Positions 25,507-35,302 of a stretch of 64,000 nucleotides of DNA are shown one piece after another (within the stretch, counting starts at the first letter, position 1; each line of letters starts with the position of its first letter). The stretch covers positions 53,867 through 117,866 of the forward strand of contig NZ_JAACYW010000005.1 in NCBI RefSeq assembly GCF_015356825.1, read 5' to 3'. The notes beneath the pieces were generated by a model. It was given only the letters and a program-made list of their open reading frames with translations, was not told the DNA's origin and made no database searches. Made by a program: the position numbers and the translations under genes. The DNA is from Catenulispora rubra. Its GTDB lineage: Bacteria > Actinomycetota > Actinomycetes > Streptomycetales > Catenulisporaceae.

Positions 25507-26577
25507 CTACGGCCGGATGTCGGGCTGGTTGTCGGTGACGGCCGGCGTTGGTGGGGGCGCCAATAGCGGCGCCGAACTCTGCGCTATAGGCCCGGGTTGG
25601 GTTGCCGGCATTGCTTGCAGCTTGACCGTCGCGGTCGCCTCGGTTGCTGGCGCAGGTTCAGCACCACTGGCAAGCATCTTGGCCGCCTCGGCGGCGAGGC
25701 TGATGCGCAGGCTGTCTTCAAACAGGCGGCTACCGAGCTCGACGGCGGCGCCGACAGCAACGGCGGTAACAGCGAGACTCGCGACGTAAGTCGCGCTCGT
25801 CGCCGGGTCGTTCCGGTCAGGTTCAGGCTGGTCTTGTTGTCTGGCTTCGTTGCGTCGGCGGTCCAGTTCCCATTCGACGGTGAGTTCGCTGATGGGCTCG
25901 CCGTAGGAGTCAACGGTAATGATCGTCTCGTAGATCTCGCGGCGCGGCCCCGGGGCAAACACCTCAGGGGACAGCCACTCAATCTCGGCGACCCGTCCGC
26001 GGTGCTGGAGCACGTCAGCCAGAATGAGTTCTTCCTGTTGAGCGCGAGTCAGAGTCTGCGGCTCTGCGATCGGTGCAGCGATGGCTGTGTTGGCGTACGG
26101 CTCGGGTGCCGGGTTGCTTCTTTCTGAGATGTCGGGTTCTAGCTCGGCTTGGCGGCGCAGGGCCTGAGCAAGCCGATGCAGGTGGTCAGGTCCGGAATCC
26201 TGGCCGGGCCCGGTTTCCGGGACGTCGATACGGTCGGCGTGAGCAGCCAGGGTTCTGCGGACCTGAGCTTCGGCGACCATACGGGCGTAGATCGCGATAC
26301 CCCCTGGCTCCGGGCACGCACGTGCCAGGCCGTGAAGGTAGTCGGCATCCACTCCCGGCAGGTCCAGGCGTGTGGCGATCCGATCGATGAGGCGGGCTGG
26401 GTCGTCCAGAGCTCCTGGGTAGATCGATGCGGCTTTGATCTCCAGGGCAACGGCCTGGTGAGTGGGGTGCTTCAGGAAGTCGGTGCCGTTCAGTGGATCC
26501 CGGATACGACCGGGATCGGTCAGCAGAGCGCCGATCAGGGCCTGTTCGGCGCGAAGGGCGAGCTGGGGGTCAGTCAT
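25507..26577 (-). CDS. Protein with DnaB-like N-terminal domains
   Basis: The 356-residue product begins MTDPQLALRAEQALIGALLT, the start of a DnaB helicase N-terminal (primase-interaction) domain, over residues about 8-105. A second, weaker copy occurs at about 178-300 (LTRAQQEELILADVLQHRG). No helicase ATPase core follows; the C-terminus is Ala/Pro-rich. The protein is probably an accessory factor of element replication or transfer. It belongs to the co-oriented block from 36397 down to 25186. Confidence 0.68.
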   Translation of the reverse strand: MTDPQLALRAEQALIGALLTDPGRIRDPLNGTDFLKHPTHQAVALEIKAASIYPGALDDPARLIDRIATRLDLPGVDADYLHGLARACPEPGGIAIYARMVAEAQVRRTLAAHADRIDVPETGPGQDSGPDHLHRLAQALRRQAELEPDISERSNPAPEPYANTAIAAPIAEPQTLTRAQQEELILADVLQHRGRVAEIEWLSPEVFAPGPRREIYETIITVDSYGEPISELTVEWELDRRRNEARQQDQPEPDRNDPATSATYVASLAVTAVAVGAAVELGSRLFEDSLRISLAAEAAKMLASGAEPAPATEATATVKLQAMPATQPGPIAQSSAPLLAPPPTPAVTDNQPDIRP

Positions 26578-26582
26578 CGTGG

Positions 26583-27470
26583 TCAGTCCCTTGATCCTTG
26601 CTTGCCGGCCGGAGTATTTCTGTCGGACTGGTCGGCGCGGGCCTGTTCCAGGCGCCGGGCGGCTTCGGCGGCTTGCGCCATCCTGGCGGCGGATTCGTCG
26701 AGGCTGGCGGCGAAGTCGTCGTGGGTGACTCGAATCCAGCTACCGGTCCCGTCGACGAGCCACCAGGTGCCGTCATGGTGGGCGTACTCGGGGATGCTCG
26801 GGCTCAGCAGCTTCGCGTTGCCCCGGCTGATAGCAGTGGCCATTGTCTTTGCGCTGATACGCAGTGAGGTGTCGGCCGCTTCATCGCTCAGCAGGCCCTG
26901 AGGAATCCCTGCCATGGCGTCGGCCCGCGCCCAGCTTTCCTGAAGCGACGTTGCGTTCGTGGTCAGGGGCTCCGCGGTGCGGTGACCGGCTCGGCATCCG
27001 GCGGCGTAGAAGCTAGCTGCGGCGGCGACCAGGTTGCGCATCTCAGTGTGCCAGTACCTGGCGGCTTGGCCTTGCGCGCCGGGCTGCCCGTTGGTGTAGA
27101 TCTCCTCGCGCCAGGCCATCAGGGCCCAGAGCTCTTCGATGAGCCCAGGATGCTCCACCCAGCAGTGCGGCAGGCGACTCTCAGTGGACAGTTCATAGCG
27201 GTCGTGTAGCCATGTGACCCAATCGCGCAAAGTGGACCAGGCTCGGACGCGTTCTTCGGCCGACATGGCGTGCCACTCGACCAGTACCGCCTTCTGTGGC
27301 GGGGCCGTCGGTGCGGCGGGTTGCGGTGCGCTTGCTGGCTGGTCGGCACCGGGATTGTCAGCGGACGGTCTTGGGATGCGCACGGCGCGGCTGCGGAAGG
27401 TGGCGGGCCGGCCCTTGATCGGGCGGTAGCGGATCGACGTCTGTGACGAGTCCGGTGCGGGGTCGGTCAT
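26583..27470 (-). CDS. Hypothetical protein of the conjugation operon
   Basis: The 295-residue product begins MTDPAPDSSQTSIRYRPIKG, has a Pro/Ala-rich linker, then a helical middle (WSTLRDWVTWLHDRYELS, WALMAWREEIY). Its C-terminal end shares the HHDGTWWLVD domain with the protein at 25186. The ATG at 27470 has AGGA upstream. Found in actinobacterial integrative elements; role unknown. Confidence 0.62.
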   Translation of the reverse strand: MTDPAPDSSQTSIRYRPIKGRPATFRSRAVRIPRPSADNPGADQPASAPQPAAPTAPPQKAVLVEWHAMSAEERVRAWSTLRDWVTWLHDRYELSTESRLPHCWVEHPGLIEELWALMAWREEIYTNGQPGAQGQAARYWHTEMRNLVAAAASFYAAGCRAGHRTAEPLTTNATSLQESWARADAMAGIPQGLLSDEAADTSLRISAKTMATAISRGNAKLLSPSIPEYAHHDGTWWLVDGTGSWIRVTHDDFAASLDESAARMAQAAEAARRLEQARADQSDRNTPAGKQGSRD

Positions 27471-27552
27471 GGTGGTCCTAGCGAAGCGGTGGGGTACGTA
27501 GTGCAGAACTGGGCGCTTCAGAGTGAAGGGCAACGGAATACACGTGGTTGGA

Positions 27553-28479
27553 CTAGAAAGGAGGCTCGATGGTCAGCTGCGACGTATCGGCTGGTTGAGG
27601 CGGGGGCCATAGCTGTTGTCGGCCTGGCAGCACCTTGACGAAGTCCACGGGGCTAACTGGTGTGGCGACTTGGATCGGCCGTGGCTGGAGCCGCGCATAG
27701 TCGTTTTTGGCCAGGTATGTTGCTGATTTACTTGCCAGCGAAACTCGAATGTCGGCGTCAACTAGATATTGAGCGGCCGTCAGTACATCATTCGGATTTA
27801 TCTTGGTGTGGGCGATCCGTTCCAAATACGCGTGCGGTGCGCTTCGCGACTCGATGGTCTGGCGGTGCCAGTCCGACAGCGCTGAGATTTGGCGGTCCAC
27901 ACCAGCTGCCACCGCGGCGACGGAGACGCCTTGACCGCTCTCGTACAGATGGCGCATCGTAGTGATGTAGACGTGGCGGAGGTCGGCAGAGAACGCGTCG
28001 TCGGGCAGCCAGCGAACGATGTCGAGGTCGCTGGGGTTTGCCAGCAGGTGAGCTAGCACCGTCTCTTCCTGGTGCAGCCGCGATAGCGTGAGCGAGGCGG
28101 CCGGAAGGATCGGTCGCGGTGTCAGATCAGCGCGGTCGTCGAGCCACCTTCGGATTGCGCCGTCGCCTCGGCTGGATTCCGGTACCTCCGCCCGGTTGAA
28201 GGTAAGGCGGTCGACCCACCCGGGGTAGTCGACGATCACGCGGTAAATGTTGTCAGACGGGTTGTCAAGGATGTAGGCGGTATATAAGCCGCCGTCAATG
28301 CCGTAGACCGGAGTGCTGGGTACCACAAGTCCGTCGAAGGACCATGCGTCCCGCCATGCATGGATGTCCTCGTTGCGGACACGCTGTTCGTAGCGGGTAA
28401 GCCATACCACGTCAGCTTCGTTGGCCCTGAGAGTGTCGGGAGAAATACCACCCTGCTCGAGGTTCGTGAGTTCTCTCAT
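27553..28479 (-). CDS. Protein with DnaB-N-like domain, conjugation operon
   Basis: The 308-residue product has an N-terminal part rich in aromatic residues (VVWLTRYEQRVRNEDIHAWR) and a central segment (residues about 130-235: LHQEETVLAHLLANPSDLDI, then DDAFSADLRHVYITTM) resembling a DnaB N-terminal domain. It ends LTIEPPF. The end of the degenerate fragment at 28537-28766 (LQPRPMY, then QAPF) matches its own LQPRPIQ and EPPF. It is probably a replication accessory; no ATPase motif is present. Confidence 0.6.
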   Translation of the reverse strand: MRELTNLEQGGISPDTLRANEADVVWLTRYEQRVRNEDIHAWRDAWSFDGLVVPSTPVYGIDGGLYTAYILDNPSDNIYRVIVDYPGWVDRLTFNRAEVPESSRGDGAIRRWLDDRADLTPRPILPAASLTLSRLHQEETVLAHLLANPSDLDIVRWLPDDAFSADLRHVYITTMRHLYESGQGVSVAAVAAGVDRQISALSDWHRQTIESRSAPHAYLERIAHTKINPNDVLTAAQYLVDADIRVSLASKSATYLAKNDYARLQPRPIQVATPVSPVDFVKVLPGRQQLWPPPQPADTSQLTIEPPF

Positions 28480-28536
28480 TGCGATTCCTGGCGTTCCGGT
28501 GAGTGTGCGGGCTCGGGCAGGTCGGATGGACGTTGG

Positions 28537-28766
28537 CTAGAACGGCGCCTGCATCGCCTGCCGGATCGCGTCGTCGGTTGTCTGCGGTGAAGCCGAGATC
28601 TGCTGGCAGTCTGGTGCGGTCGCGGCGATAACAGGGGCGGGTTCACGTCGAAGGCGTGGTACATGGGGCGCGGCTGGAGCCGCATGTCGTAGGCGCGATC
28701 AAATACGGACGTACCGTCCGGCTCCCCTGTCAGCGTGCTTGTGTCGGCACCGTACTTTGAGTCCAA
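28537..28766 (-). pseudogene. Frameshifted remnant related to the DnaB-N-like genes
   Basis: A TTG-initiated frame reads LDSKYGADTSTLTGEPDG and then RLQPRPMYHAFDVN. Near 28635, at a C-rich stretch, the coding sense moves to another frame reading PAPVIAATAPDCQQ and finishing RQAMQAPF at a TAG (28537-28539). The pieces resemble the C-terminus of the following 308-residue protein (RLQPRPI, EPPF). It is read as a decayed partial duplicate; the start is uncertain. Confidence 0.45.
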
Positions 28767-28797
28767 GAATCAGCCTGCAATTGGTTGGTGCTCCTGC

Positions 28798-30603
28798 TCA
28801 TAGCTCTTCCTTGGGGCCAGCTCCGCAGCGCGAATATCGGTCGGCCCAGGCAGCAGCAGCCTCGAAGTCCTTGGCATATGCGCTCTCGTAGTGACGCTGC
28901 ATATGGACCTTGATCGCCGGGGTGGTGGCGTGAACAACAAGGGCCTCTCGCCGGGCCTCCGACAGGGTCCGGACCTCTCCCGGAGTGATCGTCTGGCGAT
29001 CCTGGAGGGTGGTCTGCATGGTGGTGCCGTGGCTGCCGCGCTGGTAGGTGGTCAAGGTTTCCCGGTAGCTGCTGGCCAGTTCAGAGAAGTCCTCGATGTC
29101 TTTCCCGGAAAGACCACCGAGTGCGATCTTGACCGTGGCCGAGCCCCACATCATTTCGGCGCCGTCGGTACCCCAGCGCGCCCGGATCTGGGCCATGTTC
29201 TGGGCAACGGCGACGATGAAGATGCCGGAACCTCCGCCATAACTCATCAGCGCTGGAAGGTGCGGGAGGGGGCTGACGTTGGGTACTTCGTCCAGGAACA
29301 GACCTACGGTCGGGTCGTGCCGGCCGCGCGGCGAGCGGTCCCCGATGGCCTTGACGGTGTCGGTGTAGTCGTCGACGAAGGCGGAGATCAGCGGTGCTAG
29401 AGCAGTGGCCTCCTTCTCGGAGACCATCAGGTATATGGTGCCGCGCTTGCGTAGGAAGGTCTCGATGTCGATACCCTCTCCGTCTGCGGGGCAGAAAGTA
29501 TCGCGTGCGGTGCGCGACAGCAGCGGGGTGATCGCGGTCATCGCGGTGGTGAACATGTTGGATCTGGTCTCGGCCGGCGATCTGTAGATCCCGTCCAGGA
29601 CGGAGGCGATCCTCGGGTCTGCGCCGGGGTGCTCGGCCAGGATGGTGATGGGTTCGGCAATGCGCGGGTCCAGTGCCCAGCGCAGAACGTCGTCCATGCT
29701 CTTGCCGCTCACGGCGGCGGCGTGCAGCCAGGCGGCGAGCATGGTGGTGGCGGTCGTGCCGAAGAACCCGGCACCGGTTGAGTCAGAGGTCGCACTCGAT
29801 TTGCCGACCTGCACCATGACGTCGGCACGCTGGTAGGCCTTGCCGAAATCACGGCAGCCGCGGGTCGGGGACCACTGGACTCTATCCGGCCAGTCGATCA
29901 TGCCTGTAGGGGCCATGACGGCGACCGGACCGAGCTCCTTGCGCAGGAACGCGGTGTTCTCCAGGACGTCTGCACGCACGCTGGTGACCAGGGCTGGGCC
30001 GGGCCAGCTGTGCAGCCAGGGGATGATGATCTGGGAGCTCTTGCCCTGCCGGGGCGCAGCCAAGACAAACACGCTGTTCTCGATCGAGCACCACAAGTGG
30101 AACGAGGTGGGTGTGACGCCGAGGCTGACACCGACATCGACGGCTGCGATCTTTACACCTTTCAGCGAAGGACGAACGATCGGTCCGCGTTGGACGACGG
30201 CCTTCTCACTCAGCGCTGCGGAGAGCTGCTTGTGTGAGGCGAAGCCGCGGCGGGACCGGCCTCTGCCGACGCTGCGCACGCCGATGACGATGCCGGTCGA
30301 CATCGCGGCCAGGACCAGGGTGGCGGCGACAGCGAAGCCGGCCGGTCCGGGAAGATCTCTGCGCGCGGTCTGAGGCCATGCCTCCTTAGGATCGGCGAGG
30401 TGGTGCGGGAGTTTGGGGAGAACAGCAGCTCCCTGACCCAAACTGGCGTGGGGCCAGGCGGCGTGGGTCAACAGCCCGGCCAGCTGTCCGGTAGCCCACA
30501 CCCCTAACACCGCCACCGCAGCAGCGGCCAGCACTCCAACGACTGCGTAGTCGCTGGGGCTGTCCAGCATGCCGCGCCGGGCGATCGTGGAATCGGTGGC
30601 CAT
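28798..30603 (-). CDS. Type IV coupling protein (TraG/VirD4-like ATPase)
   Basis: The 601-residue product has two N-terminal membrane segments (residues about 20-50 and 90-110) and a RecA-like ATPase core: Walker A APRQGKSSQ near residue 185 and Walker B GLFLDEVPNVSPLP near 435, with VAQNMAQIRARWG following. This is the DNA pump that links the processed plasmid or element to the secretion channel. It belongs in the operon after the VirB4-like ATPase, with only 1 nt between the two genes. The size fits the actinobacterial TraD/VirD4-type group. Confidence 0.88.
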   Translation of the reverse strand: MATDSTIARRGMLDSPSDYAVVGVLAAAAVAVLGVWATGQLAGLLTHAAWPHASLGQGAAVLPKLPHHLADPKEAWPQTARRDLPGPAGFAVAATLVLAAMSTGIVIGVRSVGRGRSRRGFASHKQLSAALSEKAVVQRGPIVRPSLKGVKIAAVDVGVSLGVTPTSFHLWCSIENSVFVLAAPRQGKSSQIIIPWLHSWPGPALVTSVRADVLENTAFLRKELGPVAVMAPTGMIDWPDRVQWSPTRGCRDFGKAYQRADVMVQVGKSSATSDSTGAGFFGTTATTMLAAWLHAAAVSGKSMDDVLRWALDPRIAEPITILAEHPGADPRIASVLDGIYRSPAETRSNMFTTAMTAITPLLSRTARDTFCPADGEGIDIETFLRKRGTIYLMVSEKEATALAPLISAFVDDYTDTVKAIGDRSPRGRHDPTVGLFLDEVPNVSPLPHLPALMSYGGGSGIFIVAVAQNMAQIRARWGTDGAEMMWGSATVKIALGGLSGKDIEDFSELASSYRETLTTYQRGSHGTTMQTTLQDRQTITPGEVRTLSEARREALVVHATTPAIKVHMQRHYESAYAKDFEAAAAWADRYSRCGAGPKEEL

Positions 30604-30604
30604 G

Positions 30605-32110
30605 TTAGACCGCCATACGCTCGTTCGTGTAGTACAGCCTCGTCTCCAACGGAGTCAGGACGGTCTGAACCACGTGGCTGCTGGTACGGCCGATTTTCCA
30701 GATGGCGCGGCCGATCTGCTCGCCGGACCACGAGGCAATGTGTGCACACTCCACATCCGTCAACCCGATGACGTCCCTGGTCATCGCCAGCGGCGCGGTG
30801 TCCTGGCGGAGGCAGATCCGCACGTCGCAGCTGGATATCAGGTTCTTCGCGATCGTGACTTCCTCAGAGCCGGCTGCGCCGACCGCCTCGAAGTCGGCGA
30901 GTCGGTGCGTGGACAGCAGCTTGATGGTTCCCTGGCTACGCGAGAGCCGTAGGTCGCTGTCCAGCTTGCGGATCATGCTGGGGATTCGCATGGCCCGCCA
31001 CAGCTCGTCCTGGATGACCAGGCGCACCGGCCCACCTGGAGTTGAGATGGCGGCCTCGCCCCAGGTGCTGACACAGGCCAAGGTCATGGCCACCGTCTCG
31101 TCGCCGCGACCATCGATACGGCTGAGGTCGACAGTCTGGATCGGTGCGTCGAAGTCCAAGCCGACGGTGGTCGGGCCGTCGAACAACCCGCTCAATGATC
31201 CCTGGACCATGTTTCCCAAGGCGTCGACAGCCGGGCGAATCATCTCGCGCAGTTCGCGGATATCGCCGTCTCGCACTCGCAGCTCGTCGACCATTTCCGG
31301 AGTGGGATCCCGCAGGATCGCCCACACCTGCGGGATGGTCGGGTCCACGAGCCGGTTACCGGTCGCCTCACCGGATGCCGCCTTGATCGCCAAGGAGACC
31401 GCTGCCTCCTCGGTCGGTGTCAGGTCACGGCCCAGGCGCATGGTCAGCAACGAGGACAGCAGGGAGATACGGCGGCGGTGGACGTCGTCCAGGCGCTCAC
31501 GCAGTTGTTCGGGGTCCGTTGGCAGGTTTCTGCCAAGCGGGCCGGAGTCCAACGGGTTGAGACGATGGCCAAGTCCCGGCCCGAGCTCCAACGGCTCGAC
31601 ACCTAACGCCCTGGCAAGTGGGGCATATTCGTTTTTGATGTCGCCGAGCACGAAGCTGCGGATGCCGCACGCCATCAGCCGCATGGCCATGGCTTTGATC
31701 GTCGCGGACTTGCCGGTGCCTGGGACTCCAGTGACCAGGAAGTTCGGGTTGGTGACGTGCTGCCGGTGTAGCCACTCGATCGGGTGACAGCTGAAGGCGC
31801 CGCCTGTGAGGCAGTCGTAGCCCATGTAGATACCGACCGGCGGCATCGAGGCACCATACAGCCACGGGTACAGGCCTTGTAGTTGGCCGGTGGAGCCGCG
31901 GTGCACCGGGACCGACGGAGCTTTTGGCGCCCTGCCGGCGAACGGGCGGGCGTAGCCACGGCGCGGTGGGACCGGTTCGACTGGTTCGCGTCGGCTACGA
32001 GCCACCTTGGTCTGCGGAGGCGTCGTCGACGTGGGACTGGCGGAGTGCCCGAGTACAGAGGCGAGATCGAACTCCGGGAGCGAGGCGGTGTTCTTGCGCA
32101 AGAGTGCCAT
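30605..32110 (-). CDS. VirB4-like conjugation ATPase
   Basis: The 501-residue product contains Walker A GVPGTGKSA (about residue 137), a Walker B region ending QDELWRAM (about 385), and the usual SLLTMRLGRDLTPTEEAAVS helical insert. The N-terminus (about 100 residues) is Pro/Arg-rich and cytosolic. It energises pilus assembly or DNA transfer in the type IV system. The ATG at 32110 lies 4 nt after the SCO6880-like gene, matching the usual split of VirB4 into an SCO6880-like membrane part and this ATPase part. Confidence 0.85.
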   Translation of the reverse strand: MALLRKNTASLPEFDLASVLGHSASPTSTTPPQTKVARSRREPVEPVPPRRGYARPFAGRAPKAPSVPVHRGSTGQLQGLYPWLYGASMPPVGIYMGYDCLTGGAFSCHPIEWLHRQHVTNPNFLVTGVPGTGKSATIKAMAMRLMACGIRSFVLGDIKNEYAPLARALGVEPLELGPGLGHRLNPLDSGPLGRNLPTDPEQLRERLDDVHRRRISLLSSLLTMRLGRDLTPTEEAAVSLAIKAASGEATGNRLVDPTIPQVWAILRDPTPEMVDELRVRDGDIRELREMIRPAVDALGNMVQGSLSGLFDGPTTVGLDFDAPIQTVDLSRIDGRGDETVAMTLACVSTWGEAAISTPGGPVRLVIQDELWRAMRIPSMIRKLDSDLRLSRSQGTIKLLSTHRLADFEAVGAAGSEEVTIAKNLISSCDVRICLRQDTAPLAMTRDVIGLTDVECAHIASWSGEQIGRAIWKIGRTSSHVVQTVLTPLETRLYYTNERMAV

Positions 32111-32114
32111 GGTT

Positions 32115-33665
32115 CTACCAGCGCTTCCGAGGCAGGCCCATACCAACCGGCAGGGCGGACAGGGCAAAACCAACGTCTTGTGCCAACCACATGCGGCGGA
32201 CTTCGATGCGCGCGGCAGCCGCGTCTGCTTCTAGGCCGGCGCAGGCATCCTCCAGCTCCGCGGGGTCGGTCACGGTAACCGTGACGTAGGCGGAGAACCG
32301 CCCTAGTCCATGGCCGGCGGCACGCTCGGCGTCCTGAGCTTCAGCTCGGCGCAGCGCCTCCTTCTCAGCTTCAGGGACGATCTGTCCGGTTCGGCGACGC
32401 ATACTGATCGCGACATGTCGGGCTGTGCGTTCTCTCATGACCTCACGCTCAGCCACGCGGGGACCGAGCGGCTCCATGTGCAGGCTGAAGGCACGCCTGT
32501 GTGTTCCCTCGCCGAGCAGGGGCCCAAGGCACGTGCTGTAGACCTGGTTTCGCGGCCAGGAGTGGACCCAGTACGTCACCGACAGCGCGCCATCGTGGGC
32601 GTAAGATCCCGCCGCGGTCTGGGCGGCGGCGGGTCCTGCCAGTGCCGGGTCGACGCCCGGCAGTGCGGGCGTGAGGTTGCTGATCATGTTCGTTGCGGCA
32701 CGCCGGTCGGCCAGGTGTCGGGAGGAGTGAGGATCAAACGCAGTGCGAATCACCTCAGCCAGCTCCCGGCCATCCAGCCAGCGGTCGACGGTCAGGTCTG
32801 CCGCGCTGATCGAGGAGGTCAGGGCCCGCAGATGCCGAACCAGCACGGCCGCAGCGCCCGCGGTGCCACCACCGGCGCCCCTAATCGCAGATCCGGCCTT
32901 GCGCTCGTCCAGGGTGAAGGCCAAGAAGCTTTCCCGCTGGGAGGTGGCCAAGGTGGCGCTGTCCAGCAACGTCGAAGCGATCTCCTTCGCAGCATCCGGG
33001 GCGTCCGGAGACAGGTGGTCTGTGTGCCAGCGGCGCAGTGCAGCGCCGGACTCCGGGACGATCCTCTGAAGCGCCTGCACGCGGATGATGGGGTTGCCCT
33101 CGCTGCACAACCCGGACAGCAACTGACCCCAGCCGGCGACGCGCTGATCCCGGCGGCTGGAGTCGACCAGCCCGATCCCGGGGTAGCGGATGCGCGCGAC
33201 CGCGGTGTAGCTGCGGTCGTGTCGGTGATGGATCACCGCCATGGAGCTGCCGTTACCGGTTCCGCTGTCCGCCTCGAGAACCTTCAGCGGTGCCAGAACA
33301 CCGGGCAGGTCCATCGGCACGGGGCCAGCGGGGTCGGTCTTGGCCCGCGGAGCGAACGCCCCGCTGATGAACTTGTGCTGGCCGCGCACGCGCAGAATTG
33401 AGAACGACACGAAGGCCACCAGCCACTCATCCACGGTCCGGCCGGCGATCCGCGCGAACGCCATGGCCGTCAGGAGCACAGCGATCGGCCAGGTGACCAC
33501 AGCATCAGCCATGTGTGAAACGGCCAGCGGCATGATCGCAGCTAGCACACCGGCGGCGAGCATCGTCGCACGCTGCCCGGACATGCCGAACATGAACGAC
33601 ACGCGCTCAGGCTGCCATCCGTAGTACGTCCGGCTACCGGGCGCTGCGGAATCAGTCGTGGTCAT
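32115..33665 (-). CDS. SCO6880-like membrane protein of the type IV system
   Basis: The 516-residue product belongs to the SCO6880 family (N-terminal YYGWQPERVSFMFGMSGQR). Two membrane segments follow (residues about 32-72, including MLAAGVLAAIMPLAVS), then a large cytosolic region corresponding to the N-terminal half of VirB4 proteins, ending WLAQDVGFALSALPVGMGLP. It is thought to anchor the VirB4-like ATPase. Its start overlaps the stop of the TrbL-like gene by one base (TGATG). Confidence 0.83.
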   Translation of the reverse strand: MTTTDSAAPGSRTYYGWQPERVSFMFGMSGQRATMLAAGVLAAIMPLAVSHMADAVVTWPIAVLLTAMAFARIAGRTVDEWLVAFVSFSILRVRGQHKFISGAFAPRAKTDPAGPVPMDLPGVLAPLKVLEADSGTGNGSSMAVIHHRHDRSYTAVARIRYPGIGLVDSSRRDQRVAGWGQLLSGLCSEGNPIIRVQALQRIVPESGAALRRWHTDHLSPDAPDAAKEIASTLLDSATLATSQRESFLAFTLDERKAGSAIRGAGGGTAGAAAVLVRHLRALTSSISAADLTVDRWLDGRELAEVIRTAFDPHSSRHLADRRAATNMISNLTPALPGVDPALAGPAAAQTAAGSYAHDGALSVTYWVHSWPRNQVYSTCLGPLLGEGTHRRAFSLHMEPLGPRVAEREVMRERTARHVAISMRRRTGQIVPEAEKEALRRAEAQDAERAAGHGLGRFSAYVTVTVTDPAELEDACAGLEADAAAARIEVRRMWLAQDVGFALSALPVGMGLPRKRW

Positions 33666-35263
33666 CAGGTGGCCTCCGTGAAGTCGTCCTTGGTCGGTTC
33701 GTCAGGCCGCCGTTTGTTGATCGGCTGCTGCACCACCGCGGGCATCTCGACGGTGGGCGGGTCGCTGCGGGACGCGGCGGCCGGCGGGACTGCTTCCTCC
33801 TGCGCTGGCATGGAGCTGGGCGAGGCCAGTGGCGGTACAGGCGCATCCTGCCTGAGTTCGGGTTCGGGCATGGTCGGCGGCGGTGCGCCGCGGTCCACCT
33901 CGGACGGCAAATCACCGGACCCGAAATCATGGATTTGCGAGCGCTCACCTGTCGGCATGGCCGGGGCCCCGCTACCCGCAGCAGCCGAATCGGCGTCAGT
34001 CGAACTTGAAGAGACGCGAGCGTTCGAAGGCTGGGCCTTCCACAGCGCGCCGTGGTGCCCGGCACGGCCGGCGGGTTGGGCGTACGGGTTTGCTCCGGCA
34101 ATGCCGGCATGCCCGGCCATCTGCTCCATCCGGCCCGTGAGGGAGTTGACGCCCTTTTGCGCCATGCTCATAGCGGCCAGCGCAATGCCACCTGCGCCCG
34201 TGGCTGCCGCTACGCCCTTAGCCGCTCCGGAGGAGCCGGCTGCGGCCGATCCCGCACTTCCGGTGGCGGCGTAGGTAGCTGCGCCTTCCTGCCTGCGGGC
34301 CATCGCGGCGCTGGTGCGAGCTTCCGCCTCCTGACCGAACCGGTCCGGCGAGCTGCCGGTGGGAGCCCCGACCGTTCCTGAAGCCATCTGGCCAGCGGCG
34401 AAGCCGAGTAGCGCACCCAAACCTGCTCCCCCGCCGACTTGCACGCTGGCGAAGGAGAAGAATCGGGCGACCGCCGGCCACGCGACTGCCGCCATCAGCA
34501 GCACCAGCATGCCGACAAGCATCGTTTCGATGTCCTTGGAGTCACCCGTCATCGAGAGCCCGAGGGCGAAGACCAGCGCGATGATCGGCTTGAGGACGAG
34601 CAACTGGATGGCGGCTGCGACCATCTTCGACCACCAGGCCCTGGTGGCCTCAGAGACCTGTCCGGAGGCGGCGATTGGGGAGCTGGCAACCAGCACAGCG
34701 AACGCGGCGTTGCGTAGCAGCAGCTCGAACCACAGCACGACGACCAGCAGGATCCCGAGGATCGCGAAGATCAGCAGGAGGGATGCCGACATGCCGTCGT
34801 TCCAGGTCACCAGGTGCGAGATCTTGTCGCTGAGGGCCTGGGTGGAGCCGAAAGACTGTTTGACGATGAACGCGGAGAGCTCATCGGCGGCGGTCAGGGC
34901 GGTCCCGGCGATGGTGAGCGTGAGTAGGAACGCCATCGCTGCCTTGCCGACACCGACGATGCCTTGAGCCAGCGCATTGCCGTCGTGCGTGACAGCGGTA
35001 CGGATGATCTGGACGAAGAGCAGCAGGGCAGCGATGACCGCGGCCAGACCCATGGAGATGCCATAGACGCTCTTGACGCCGCCGCTGGCGAGGTCGACGT
35101 TCGGGATCGCGACGAACGCCTTGGCGAACGCCCCGAGTAGCTGTGCTGCGGACTTGGCAAAGTCCTTGCAGATCGCGTCCCAGGCACTGGAGGCCGCGCC
35201 CCCGACCACGCTGCCGATCGCATCTCCGACGCAGGCTGCCGGGTCAAGCAGAGAGCACGCCAT
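33665..35263 (-). CDS. TrbL/VirB6-like polytopic membrane protein
   Basis: The 532-residue product has at least six membrane segments within residues about 60-310 (for example MGLAAVIAALLLFVQII and LLLIFAILGILLVVVLWF), as in TrbL/VirB6 channel proteins. The following Gly/Ala/Ser-rich region and a Pro-rich tail (residues about 330-532) are disordered and probably cytosolic. It should form the inner channel of the type IV system. The gene is 39 nt after the anchored protein at 35303. Confidence 0.82.
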   Translation of the reverse strand: MACSLLDPAACVGDAIGSVVGGAASSAWDAICKDFAKSAAQLLGAFAKAFVAIPNVDLASGGVKSVYGISMGLAAVIAALLLFVQIIRTAVTHDGNALAQGIVGVGKAAMAFLLTLTIAGTALTAADELSAFIVKQSFGSTQALSDKISHLVTWNDGMSASLLLIFAILGILLVVVLWFELLLRNAAFAVLVASSPIAASGQVSEATRAWWSKMVAAAIQLLVLKPIIALVFALGLSMTGDSKDIETMLVGMLVLLMAAVAWPAVARFFSFASVQVGGGAGLGALLGFAAGQMASGTVGAPTGSSPDRFGQEAEARTSAAMARRQEGAATYAATGSAGSAAAGSSGAAKGVAAATGAGGIALAAMSMAQKGVNSLTGRMEQMAGHAGIAGANPYAQPAGRAGHHGALWKAQPSNARVSSSSTDADSAAAGSGAPAMPTGERSQIHDFGSGDLPSEVDRGAPPPTMPEPELRQDAPVPPLASPSSMPAQEEAVPPAAASRSDPPTVEMPAVVQQPINKRRPDEPTKDDFTEAT

Positions 35264-35302
35264 GACGGCCGCCTCCTTGGTGTGTATGTGTCTTCGCGTC
35301 GT

